From positions 55,169,121 to 55,233,120 of the forward strand of contig NC_134846.1 in assembly GCF_965363235.1 (NCBI RefSeq): DNA of 64,000 nt, read 5' to 3'. Made by a program: the position numbers and the translations under genes. The stretch is from Mytilus galloprovincialis (lineage: Eukaryota > Mollusca > Bivalvia > Mytilida > Mytilidae). A model generated the notes under the pieces. The model made no database searches and had not been told where the DNA came from. It was given only the letters and a program-made list of their open reading frames with translations. Shown one piece after another: positions 45,026 to 58,600 of this stretch; position 1 is the first letter of the stretch, and every line of letters begins with the position of its first letter.

Positions 45026-45698
45026 ACGAAAATCATGTTTTACTTTAATGCATCGCCATGATGTAAATAACCAAACTGAGTTGAAACCAGTAAAGCCAAC
45101 ATCTTTTCATTAATTTGTTACTTTATATGATACGTTTAATATAACATATTAAGATACCAAGATTATATTTTGTATTTGCGCCAGACGCGTGTTTCGTCTA
45201 TAAAGACAAAGCCGACTTTCAAAATTTGCCTGTGATCTGTTAACAATTAACAACTATAAAATCGTACTAAAATTTATAAAGTTCTTTGCATCTAAAGATG
45301 ACCGACAGTAATAATATAAATACATACGAAATACAAGACCAACTAGAAAATAACTACTTAGTTGTAGATGTAAGCTTAGAACCAATGATTTAATAAAAAC
45401 CTAGATTCTTACTGTGTGTCTCTGATTTATATGAAGGAACAAAAACTTTAACATTTAACCTGAACGAGAAGTTTACGACACGTTCCTATTTTTTAACTTT
45501 CAATTTTCGGTTCAAAATTATATTGAAATATTTTCAAATCAGAATACATGCATTTACACAAACAGAAGCCACCACTTTTAAATTAGATGCAATTCAATCA
45601 AAATTTAAGACCTGTAAAAATATGACACACGATGTATCAATGTTAAGAGGAGACGGATTTGGGGTGTATTGACATAAATCTATGAACTCAGCAGGTTG

Positions 45699-46431
45699 CC
45701 ACTGGGTCGATGCCACTGCTAATGGAGATTTATTTCACCGAGGGTATCACCAGCCCAGTAGTCAGCACTTTTGTGCTGACATGAATTATCATTGATATGG
45801 TTGTATTTATAAATTAACTGTTTACAAAATTTTGAATTTTTAAGATACTAAGGCTTTTTTTTTTTTTTTAACTCAGACATAGATTACCTTAGCTGTATTT
45901 GGCAAACTTTTTAGGAATTTTGGTCCTCAATGCTCCTCAACTTCGTACTTTATTTTGTCCTTTCAACTTTTTGGGATTCGAGCGTCACTGATGAGTCTTT
46001 TGTAGACGAAACGCGCGTTTGGCGTATATACAAAATTTTCTCCTGGTATCTATGATGAGTTTATTTACAACCACTGGGTCGATACCACTGCTGGTGGAGA
46101 TTTATTTCCCCGAGGGTATCACCAGCCAAGTAGTCAGCACTTTTGTGCTGACATGAACTATCATTGATATGGTTATATTTATAAATTAACTGTTTACAAA
46201 ATTTTGAATTTTTGAAATACTAAGGTTTTTTTTTAACTCAGGCATAGATTACCTTAGCTGTATTTGGCAAAACTTTTAGGAATTTTAGTCTTCAATGCTC
46301 TTCAACTTCGTACGTTATTTGGCCCTTTCAACTTTTTGGGATTCGAGCGTCACTGATGAGTCTTTTGTAGACAAAACGCTCGTCTGGCGTATATACAAAA
46401 ATTAGTCCTGGTATCTATGATGAGTTTATTT
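45699..46431 (+). repeat. Two tandem mussel core repeats (period about 372 bp)
   Basis: 45699-46059 and 46071-46431 share 'ccactgggtcgatnccactgctnntggagatttatttc...gagggtatcaccagccnagtagtcagcacttttgtgctgacatgaa...gagcgtcactgatgagtcttttgtagacnaaacgcncgt...tggcgtatatacaaaa...tcctggtatctatgatgagtttattt', differing at a modest number of positions. 'gtcagcacttttgtgctgac' is a perfect 20-base palindrome in both. Confidence 0.85.
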
Positions 46432-46623
46432 GCACGAATCTAAGATATTCAAGAACAAAATATTTTTCTTGCAATTGAATTCGTTTATTTTATATTCAGT
46501 TGTTCACTTGACTTGGGAATTCATAAATTAAATTTGTCGCGTAAGTTTTGTGTAGTTTTTCTAGAACAAGTTTAGATATTTAATTGTACTTAATTTGTTA
46601 CTCGTTTCATAATGTAGATGAAT

Positions 46624-49600
46624 TCATGGGAAAAAATGTAGTATAATAACACGTTTCCTAACCATTGTTGTAGATGCATACGGGTCAGTCCCGTCACAAG
46701 AACCATTGTGTGCCATATGATATCTATCTGAATTAGTACTAGATAGATGGGAATATTTACAACCATACATGGTCAACCAACAAGCATTTTCTGAAAACAG
46801 AATAAAATGTCCAGTATCATAAGCATACTTGCATTAGTTATTAAAATGCCACAAAGAAGAACAAATATTGATTTACTTTTAGCGTTAACGATAACACATA
46901 TCTATTTTGTTATCATTTTTGCTTGTGTTATAACATATTGTTATAAATGGGTATTGATAATAATCACAAAGAAACAACACATTTTATATTTCTAAATTTT
47001 ATTGGGATCAATATCTGAAAACCTGAAAAAAAAAACGGTCTTAGATGATTTTCATACACTTAGACAACTTTGGCAAACTCAATTTGGGGAGATCAAATTG
47101 CATATTTTTATAATTAGTACCAATTTTATCAGATAACATAACATTTAACATAACGGCTATCAACTTATCAAGTTGACATAGCGGTAAAATTCAACTGTCA
47201 GTGAACAGGCACTTCGATCACGATTTTCACGGGTCTACATTAAATTCACACTTTCAGGGGATAATGGGTTTGTAAAACATGTTTGTCGTTACCTATTCAT
47301 TCAGTCTCAGTGTTATTTGACACATCTTTTGGGTAGTTTTCCCTTAAATTCCATCGTGGCGAGTGCTTGTTTACATATATTGGAAGTTGCCATTCCAACG
47401 AATGGTCACTTCCGGGTAACGGTACTTCTTTATAAAGTTATAATAATACATAAAAGTATTATTAAGATATGATTAAATTACTTGCTGGCCTTCCTTTTAT
47501 TGTGTAGGATATTTAATAATAAGATATAATTACGTTAAGTACGTTTTTGTGAAGCGCCGTTAAGGAACTATTTTGTGATTTCAATGACGTCATATAGTAA
47601 CGTAGGTGATAAGGCTAAGAGTATGGAATTTTAAGGTTTATATTTATTATGTCACTTATTTATTGGAATTAAAGGCAAACTTTCGCGATTTTATGGATTT
47701 ATAACGACATTTTGGGACATGAGCCAGAGTTTTCCTTGGTATTTCAAAGTTATTGTAGATTTTCAGTTCTGTGAGTCGCGGATGTATTTCACCGTCAAGT
47801 ATAAATACGGCGTCGCACTAGCACTTTGGCATATCGTATCTGGCTATCAAGCAGAGCAGAACAATAAACAAAACAACCCTTAAAGTCAACCAAGCTATTT
47901 AGGTACAGGATGCATTTCGATATAAAGCTATTTTACCTTAAGCTATGCGATAGCATTTCAAGTCTATATTTATCTTTTTACATCTTTTGGAATATTAAAC
48001 TAAAAGCTTACATAAGGACGTCTAGCTAGGAACCAAATACCGTTTTTATAAATATTCCTGCTTAAGCAGGTCTTCAACAGGAAGTGGCTTCATATTTGAA
48101 AAGATGAGGAACCAGTTCAGAATTTACAATTTCTAATAGCAGTTTTTGGCAAATTATACAATTATTAAAGATGTAAAGATACGATGTCCCACCATGTTGA
48201 CAACTTTCTAATATCGTAATTTAATGAAATAAGTATATTTCATTCTCTCATTATTGTATGATTGATAGGATAAAGACTTGTAAATCTATATATATAAGTT
48301 ACATCTGGGGTTCGGAAGGCCAGCATCTTACTGTTCCAATTTATGATTATACTATGTTATTGCTGATATTTGCATGCGTTATTTATTGAGATATATATAT
48401 ATATATATATATATGCATACTGGACAAGAATAAAAGTCATTCTTTTGCGCTGGAATCATCATTTTATATATGATTATGCTGGAGTCAACAAACTACACTC
48501 AAAACAAGACTAAGTAAAGGAACACTATCAATAATCAATCATACGGAATTAAAAGTACACTCGACCCATACTCGCCCGCCTGTAACAAACTGGTGTCAGA
48601 TGTGGGATGCAGCAGTCCAAAGTGGCATCCAGGATGCGAACCTCACATTTATTTTTAAATTCAACTATCTACTAGTATAGCAATATAATATGTCAACGTC
48701 TACGATAAAGATGAATCTTAACGTGGTGGAGATTTAATTTTATTACAATAATTATTGTACGTTATATATATCTAGGTTAGAATCAGTCTAAGTCTCAACA
48801 TGGCCGAGTCGCCAGATCTGGAAATCAGATTTAGATCGGAAGAGAGAGAAAAAGAAGCAAGGCATGAAAGAAATACCGAATTTGCAGATGCAAATGAAAC
48901 TTTAGAAGAACACAGAGCAAACGTATATGCACATGGGGAGGGAGACGTAAATAGAGAATATGGCATGTCTGGACAAAGAGGACAAAGGGGGATAAATACT
49001 GACGGATTCCGATACAACAACCCACACACAGTCTCTATTAGACCAGAACCATATGATGGAGGAGAGGATTGGGAGGAATATATTTCACACTTTGAGGTGT
49101 GTGCCGAACTTGGGAGATGGCGGGACGCAGACAAAGTATTAGCGCTAGCGGCAGCATTAAGGGGACCAGCAAGGACATTTTACATTAGTTTAGAACAGAC
49201 TGAAAAACGGGATTACGGTATTTTGACTCAGAGATTAGGATTACGATTTGGGAGTACAAGGCAACAAAACAGATGGCTTTCTCGTCTTGAAATGAGAAAA
49301 AGGAACCCAGGAGAAGCAATAGCGGCGTTGGCGGACGATCTGCGCCAGATGGCTCAGAGAGCTTATATTGATCTTGATGTAAGGGCTCAGGAAGTATTGG
49401 CACTTAACCAGCTGTACAAAAACGTTACACCTGAAGTAAAATACCAATGCACTAACCAGGGATGTAGAACTGTTGCAGGAGCTGTAGAGGTAATAGAAAG
49501 ATATGAAGCTATAATAGGAGATGGCTCAGAAAAGAAGAAAGGCAGTGTCAGAATGACAACAGATACACATTTAGGAGAAGCATCTAATTTTTCACAGGAA

Positions 49601-52600
49601 CCTTCGGAAAACCAATTTCACGATAGCATTAATGGACTAACAAGGAGGATTTCACAGCTTGAAGGTACAAAACAGAATTATAGCAACTCTTGGCAAAATA
49701 ATAATAACAGAAGGCCTCAATGGGGAAATAGTAATAACAGGCAAGCTAAATGCTTCATTTGTGAGAGCACAAGTCACTTATGTAGATATTGTCCATTTTA
49801 TCTCCGATACAAGCAGGAAAATGCAAGACATGACAATACTGGAGGAGAGCAAGGCTCCAAGGATCAGGATAACAGAAACTCACAAAGTATCAACCAGGGA
49901 AACTTCAGTTCCCCATTGGCTCGTTAGACCGTGAACCAGTGGGAAATTTACGGTCACAGGAATTAAGTCACAATATTAGGATAGGACAAATGGGAAATAC
50001 ATGTGGTATATGGGATAACGGATTTTATACAAAAGGATACCTACAAAACTTACCTTTGACAATATTAATAGACAATGGATCAACCTCCTCCATATTAAAT
50101 TATAAAATTTACAGACGGTTAGCTGATGTACTGAAAAACACAATACTTGAACCAAGCACATATAAACTTTTTGATGTAAATGGCAATCCTTTATGCTCAT
50201 ACGGGACACTTAAACAAAAACTCACTTTAGGGACAGCAGATTTTAACACAGAATTTCTTGTCTGTGATATCAAACAAGATGCGATCTTGGGGCAGGATTT
50301 TCTATTGGATCATATAGACAAAATTGATTATAAGAGACAGATATTATCTACAAAGGATACAGATATACGTTGCTGGATAGGAGGAGAAGCAAATGCAATA
50401 TGTAGAGTCATTGTAAAGGAGACAGTCACTTTGCCGGGGAAATCTAAAATGCTCATTCCAGTAATAATAGAAAATGCAGAACACTTAGGACCACTGGGAT
50501 ACGTTGATAAAACTCAGAAAAAGGAAACAGAACATAACATCACTAGGGGAATTTTAGATCCACACCAGGAAGATATTAGAGTACAATTAATTAACTTTCG
50601 GGAAGAACCAATTACTGTGCATGCTAAGGAACAGATAGGTGTATGTGAGTCATACTACGAAATGCCAGCGGTAGGAGTATGCAATTACATTGGAACAGAA
50701 GGGACCAGTTCAGACAAGCTACCATCACATATTGAGGACCTATTTAATAGAAGTATTGTACATTTACAGGAAAAAGAAAAGCAACACCTGAAGGAACTTC
50801 TTCAGGCATACTCAGACGTTTTTGCAAAATCAGCGGATGATTTAGGGGGGACTAATAGAGTACAACATAGGATAAATACAGGAACTGCACATCCGATAAG
50901 ACAAGCACCTAGGAGGCTACCATTGGGGAAAAGGGAAATAGAAAAAAAGGAAATAGTCAAAATGTTGGACCGAGGAGTCATTGAACCATCAAACAGCCCT
51001 TGGAGTTTTAGAACAGTACTTATAGCCAAGAAGGACGGAAGTACAAGAGTTTGTGTGGACTATAGAGCTTTAAATGAAGTGATCATTAACAAGGACGCCT
51101 ATCCCTTGCCTCGTGTGGACGATTGCTTAGATTCGTTAGCAGGAGCCAAATGGTTCGGATGTCTGGACTTAAATCAAGGTTTTTATCAGGTGGAGCTCTA
51201 TCCGGATGACAGAGAAAAGACAGCATTTTCGACCAGTCAAGGACTCTTTCAGTTTACAGTTACCCCATTTGGCTTAGCCACTAGCCCAGCAGTTTTCGAA
51301 AGATTAATGGAGGACGTACTTAGAGGACTACAGTGGGAGGAATGTCTCTTGTACATGGATGACATAATCGTTCCAGGGGCAACGTTTAAAGAAGAACTAC
51401 TTAGGCTAGAGCACGTATTTCAAAGAATGAGGGAAGCCAACTTAAAATTGAAACCATCAAAATGCATTTTGTTTCAGAAAAGCGTCAAATTTCTTGGGCA
51501 TGTAGTCTCAGAGCATGGAGTTCAAACCGATCCCGAGAAAATAGAAGCAGTTCAAAAATGGCCAGTTCCACGGAATGCAAAGGAAATAAAGAGCTTTTTA
51601 GGACTTTGCTCCTACTATCGGAAATTTGTTAAGGGGTTTACTGATTTATCTAGACCTTTACACAAGGCATGTGAAAAGGGGACAAAATTCATTTGGACAG
51701 AAAACTGCCAGCTTGCTTTCAACTCACTGAAAGAAGCACTAACTACACCACCAATATTGGTTTACCCAGTTACAGATAAAACCTTCATTTTGGACACAGA
51801 CGCCAGTAATTACGCAGTGGGAGCCGTCCTCTCACAGGAACACGATGGTCGTGAGCATGTTATTGCATACATGAGCAAGGCACTCAATAAGCACGAAATT
51901 TCATACTGTACGACTAGAAAGGAGTTACTAGCTGTAATCATTGCCTTAAAGAATTTTCATCCATACGTCTATGGTAGACCAGTTTTACTCAGAACTGACA
52001 ATGCAGCTGTCAGTTGGCTTCAAAGTCTGAAGGATCCTACAGGTCAGGTAGCAAGATGGCTTCAGACATTAGGAACATATAATTTTAAAATTACTCATAG
52101 GGCAGGGAGGAAACATACAAATGCTGACGCAATGTCAAGGAATCCATGTAAGTCATGTAAACATCAACAGGATTTAAATCAAGCTGAAAACTATAATGCT
52201 AAGGAGGAAAGTGAACACCTTGTAGAATGCCATTCAAATTTAGAAAAACAGGAAGAAGCAGTAGAACACCTTGCTACACCCCTCACTGAAGCAGATGAAA
52301 CACCAGATATCTCTGAATTAACAGGGATAATTCCAGGAAATATCCGAGCTGTAACAAGAACTGAACTCAAGGAGCAACAGAATGAAATGAAAGTCAATGA
52401 GGCACTTTTAGGGGGTTGGGAACCATCGGAAATAAGACAACAGCAATTAGAAGATGACAATATTGGGAAAGTATTTGCAGCATTTGAAAGCGGATCTCAG
52501 AAACCACCATGGGAAAGTATTTCTAGTGGAACATCAGCATTGAAAACTCTTTGGGGACAATGGGACAGATTAGAAATGCATGGAGGAGTTTTATACAGAA

Positions 52601-55600
52601 GGTTTGAGACAACCATTGGTCAAACAGCCAGAAAACAAATGATTGTTCCTAAGAGTCGAACACAAGAGCTATTACACTATTTTCATGACGTACCATCAGC
52701 TGCTCATTTGGGCGTAGACAAGACACTGGAAAAGCTCAAGAACGGATTCTATTGGCCTAACATGAAGGAATATGTTCAAGCATATTGCCGTTCATGCGAC
52801 AGTTGCTTTGCAAGAAAACCCAAGAAAGAATCAACTAAAGCACCTTTGGGTACATATGTCTCAGGAGAACCAATGGAAAGAGTAGCATTAGACATTTTTG
52901 GACCACTGCCGTTAACAAAACGAAACAATAAGTACATCTTAGTCATCTCAGATCTGTTTACAAAATGGACAGAGGCTATAGCCCTACCAAATCAGGAAAG
53001 TTCAACAATTTGTACTGCATTTATTGACCATTTCGTAACAAAATTTGGAGCCCCTCTACAACTACACTCAGATCAAGGGAGAAACTTTCAAGCCGATATT
53101 TTCCAGAGAATGTGCAATCTACTAGGTATTCATAAAACCAGAACTACGAGTTTCAGACCACAATCCAACGGTGGTGTGGAACGTTTTAATAGAACACTTG
53201 CTTCTATGTTATCGATGTACTGTAAACAAAAACAAGATCAATGGGACCAGTATCTACAACAGGTGATGATGGCATACAGATCTTCCGTACATGCATCTAC
53301 TTCCAAGACACCAAATTCTATGCTCTTTGGAAGGGAGGTAACTTTACCGCTGCAGGCTGTGATCCCACAGCCAGATACTGAAATTCAAGAAAACCGGTCG
53401 CCAGATGACTATGTGGCACACCTACAAAATAAATTAAAAGAAAATCATGCATTTGCAAGGAAAGCACTCAAAAAGGTCTCTATATATCAGAAAAAGAGAT
53501 ATGATCTTAACGCCAAGAAAAGAATCTTTAAAAGGGGGGGAAGCTGTTTGGATTTACGACCCAATAAGGAAAAAGGGAGTATGCTCAAAACGCACACCTG
53601 GAACGGGGACCCAATTATTTGCCCCATTGGAACGCATTGAAAATCATAGTAAATACATAGGGTCCTGTTCAATAAATAATTTTGATAGCCACCTTGGGAC
53701 TTCTGGTTCATGTTAGGCATTCATTTTGAAGTGTCTAAGTACAATCTCAGTGCCTCATGACCGGCATTCCGTTGCAAAATTTTGTTTTTATTGACAACAG
53801 GGTCAGTCTGTCTACTTCCGGGAAAGAATACAGGCTAGAATTTAGGCAATTTACTCTATGTACTGACGCCAGATTACATTTAAATCAATCAAAATTTTTA
53901 CAGAAATTCAAACTAGAAAGCCTACCCTTTCAAATAAATCTACATTCAGTTACAGAACTAGTGAAATAATAACACTACACAATTTATAACAAAAGTTATA
54001 TATTTTTTTTAAGAACTACATTCGTGGGTACCGGACTGGTTGCCCTAACTGGGATCCTATTCCTGTCAGACTTTATTTTTTTCCCCAGACTTAAAACTGC
54101 ACTTTTAAAATAAAGATATACATCTCAGTAGTTATTATGCAAAGTTTCAAAAGAATTTATCAAACAGTTACAGAATTATAGATCCTTATCTATAACATCT
54201 CAAATACCCGAAAATTGATCGTAGAAAATCTTAAATTCATGAAGAAAATATGCTAAAAATCATCAAAACTTTTTTATTTTAAGAGATATTTACATTCTGT
54301 AAATTGCATAAGATAGATAAATTCATTCTTTGTATGGAAATCTAGTTGAAACCAAAATTTGTTTGAAAATAAATTAAATATATTATTTTTTTCAATTAAA
54401 ATAAAAAAATCTTCCGTTTTAAAGATTTACATATGCAAAACAAGCATACCCCATAACAAGGGTATAAAATATGAGACAAAGTCTTCAAATAGTCTGCTAA
54501 GGTCATTTAAAATACAATATAAGAGGCTAGATGCAGAGAAGTTCTCACTTGTAGCTAAAACCAGTCAAACAGCACCTCCTATAGTTTAACAGATGTGGAG
54601 GGCATTCCTTGATCTTCCTGACCGCTTAATGCTACTGTGCGTTGTTGTACTTTTAACTGGTCTGAATGTCCCACTAGTTCATATGTGTGTTCTCGGCGAC
54701 ACTGAAACTCTTGGTGGCTGAGATCCATGTACTTTAGTCCAAGTTCACCAACCTGGATATAGATAACAAAGACAAGTTATTAATGCAGGAACTTTTAAAA
54801 ATGAAACTTAGGAAAGAAGCATTAATGAAAATGAAATTCAAACAGTGAAACTATTAAAAGAACACTAAGTGTTTCCTTAACCAGAAGCTGATGTTTAAAA
54901 GTTCTAAAACCAAGGAAGATATAGCCCCATGCATCTACTGCTGAAACAGATACAGATAAAATAAACGGTCCTTTTAAGGACCATCAAAATCTTTAAAAGG
55001 GAGTCTAAAATTGTTGTACACTTCAGTTTAAATTGCTTTAATAAGCTATATTATAGCCCTACCCCTTAAATATCTTCCAAAAAATGTAAAATTAGAGAGT
55101 CCCTGGCAAGTGTTTCTGAGTTTACACAATAATATATGTGGTTATGTGTGTGATGCGGCTCTAAATAAATGTGAGCTGGATTCGCACACAACTTTCATAG
55201 CTGAACCGTGGCACTTAAATGATTTATTTAATAGCCACAATTTATCAAAAACTTATTAAAAGACCTAAAACTGAAACTATGGGATTTTTTTCTTTTTTCA
55301 GGTCCCAGAAATAAGATACCAGAAAGAAATAAGCCCATATTTTCCATCTTTCACTGTCCCCTGATCCCATATAACACATTTATTATTTCTTTCCCTGTGG
55401 CTCTTTCTAATACTGTTTGCTGATATTTTTCAAAAATCCCTCCATTTTAACTTACAAGTGTAGGAATACATAATACAGACAAAATGACCTTTCTGTGCCC
55501 TTTTATTAAACTTTAAATTGAAAAACAAACTTTTTTAAATTTCATAAATTTAAATTTCAATTTAATTTAAAAAGTTTAATTCAAATTTTAAAAATAATTA

Positions 55601-58600
55601 TATCATTGCTTTCCTTATTGAATTTTGAAGCCAGTAGCCAAATTTCATCCATGAAACTTCAAAAATGAGCTTACAATTGCAGATTGAAGTGTTCAAAACA
55701 TGCTCTCTGACAGGAACGGGGACCCAATTATTTGCCCCATTGGAACGCATTGAAAATCATAGTAAATACATAGGGTCCTGTTCAATAAATAATTTTGATA
55801 GCCACCTTGGGACTTCTGGTTCATGTTAGGCATTCATTTTGAAGTGTCTAAGTACAATCTCAGTGCCTCATGACCGGCATTCCGTTGCAAAATTTTGTTT
55901 TTATTGACAACAGGGTCAGTCTGTCTACTTCCGGGAAAGAATACAGGCTAGAATTTAGGCAATTTACTCTATGTACTGACGCCAGATTACATTTAAATCA
56001 ATCAAAATTTTTACAGAAATTCAAACTAGAAAGCCTACCCTTTCAAATAAATCTACATTCAGTTACAGAACTAGTGAAATAATAACACTACACAATTTAT
56101 AACAAAAGTTATATATTTTTTTTAAGAACTACATTCGTGGGTACCGGACTGGTTGCCCTAACTGGGATCCTATTCCACCTAAATGGAAAGGACCATTAAT
56201 AATTGAAAAGAGAATAGATGATGTTACTTACCGAGTAAAGAGAAGCTTGAGGCAGCCGTCGACTGTATATCATGTGGACCGTTTAGCACTGTATCAAGGG
56301 AGGAATGTACCATCGTGGGCAAGCAGATTTCGAAGAATGATGGATTTAGAGGAAGCAAATAACGACCAGCAATTGGATAAGCCAGTTGGCTAAATGTTGG
56401 AGGAATATTAAAGGTCCTCAACATTCTGTACATGTTCATACTTTTATTTTTGGATATACTACAGTATATATTTTTATGACAGATCTGTCGGAGACTGATT
56501 TGGGGGTGGTCCGATCAACCACTAGTCAAATCATTGAGATGTAGGATAGGGATCCTGACTGACTAAGGAGGAGCCTAGTAGTCGAGTTTATTTTGGATAT
56601 GAACAGTTATAGATATTTTTTTGGAGTTGTTTCGTTGGTGTTATTTGCATGGTTTGAGTTGAGTTTATTTGCCTACGGATGCTGGCCTTCCATGAACACA
56701 TTTATAGAACGGGACTGGGGAGGATTTTAACTTATTGTATAAACAATACAGGGAATTAATGGCAGTATTCCTTGTATTTCAGAATGAGTTCAGTGGTGTC
56801 AACAAAATGCTGGTTATGTCCGGAAACATATGAGAAGAAAAAGGACCTCAAGAGCCATGCCATCTCGGAGCATTCAGTGTGCAGAGTTGTGTGTCCATGG
56901 TGTGTGGATAGTGAGAGGACGTTTGGCAGAATGTCGGAGTTGACCAAGCACAGTAAGAGAAAGCACAATGATCTCACCATAGACCTCCTGGAGGGTGATT
57001 TCTTTACAGAGCCAAATGGATTTTGGTTAGCCAAGCGGCCAGATGATTATATAAGAATTATTACACCCTCAGAATGGACTAGCACCATTGCCATCAGGAC
57101 CAGGGCAGCACTGTTGGGATGGGTGGAAGCCATCAAGAAGAAGGAGGGAGCAGACAAGCATAAAAAGACATGGGAAGAAGGATGGAAGAAGGCACTGGGT
57201 CATTCCGTTTCCAGTGAGCAGCCCACCAGCTCCCGGAAACGGAAGTACAGTCCATCCAGACCTCTAATGGACCTCCCTGAATTAGCAGTAGCCAGAATTG
57301 ACCTGTCATCTAAGGGGAACATAGGCTTTCTTAGAATGAAGGAGTCGTCTGCAGAAATATGGTTCAAGGTAGAAATGGTACATTGGGTCATGGAGGACTC
57401 CAGGGTAAAGGACAATTTGTTTAGGAGAATGGGAATTGCAAAGACAGACCACGAGCCACCACAAAGTTTTGGAACAGAACTTAAGTTATCAGAATCGAAG
57501 CACACCTTGAATCAGGTAACCAAGGCGTTGGGGATTGGTGAGAGACATGTCAGGAAGCTCTTTAGGGGAAAGGTGACATTTGAAGCTAAGTCCCGGAAGA
57601 AGGCAGAGGAAACAACCAGGGAAGAAATTGGTAAGTCCGATATTGGAGAAGAGCCTGAGTATGATATTATGGACTCCATTGGAGAGGTAGACGACCTAGA
57701 AATTATCTCAGAAGAAAAGGAACAACCAGAAAAAGCTAAGACCATCACAAACCAGGAACAACCAGAAAAGGCTAAGACCATCACAAACCAGGAACAACCA
57801 GAAAAAGCTAAGACCATCATAACAAACCAGGAACAACAAGAAAAACTTGCAGATGTCGTACCTACAGCAGAAAAGAAAAAACCAAGCAAACCAGTTCCAA
57901 TTCAAGACAGCCCTCTTAAGAAGCTAGACAACGAGGAGAATGATAGATATTTACCGATGCTGAGCGAGGACGAGGAGGAAGAGGAGGCAACATCAGAGAC
58001 TTCAGACAAGAGAATAATCATGGTGAGCCAAAAAGAAGTGTTTGATATAGACACTGATGAGGAAGAAACTACCAATATTCCACTTAGAGAGAGGGCAGAG
58101 ACACTATTAAAGGCAGGAGGGATGCCCCTATTTCCACCAGGGAGGAGACAATGGGCCGGAGAAAGGATGCAAATGTCTAGTAAACCAACACCAATGTTCT
58201 GGCCGCCCAAGGAGTGGAGGAAACTGACAGCGGATCAGAAGCTTACCGCTTGGAGGTTCGCCGCCATGACCTTGGCAAGGGAGCTATAGTCGACACCGTC
58301 AAGGAAGAGAGGGACGTGCTTGACAAGTATGCCATGCTTGCCTTGCCAGGTACTGCTGTATCTAATCAACCTGGAGAAGACCTGATTATAAAGGCTCGGT
58401 TGGCCAACTACAACTTATTGAAGGATATTTGTCTTAGAAAACTGGAAGGAAATGAAGCTCTGGAATTAATAACTATGCTAGAAGCTGCAACCCGATCAAA
58501 ACCACCAAACGACTTAGTAAAATCATTATGCAATGTACCTCTGAGATTGACAGAAGATGTTAAGAAGGACAAATGATATTAACTTTAAACACTTTTCATA

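Noticed and set aside
53757-53969. 70-codon ORF present twice (also 55870-56082)
   Set aside because: It is duplicated only because the 464-bp block is duplicated. No family resemblance, so I do not call it a gene.
57512-57905. Long minus-strand ORFs opposite the zinc-finger ORF
   Set aside because: Mirror frames of the repeated QEQPEKAKTITN coding region.
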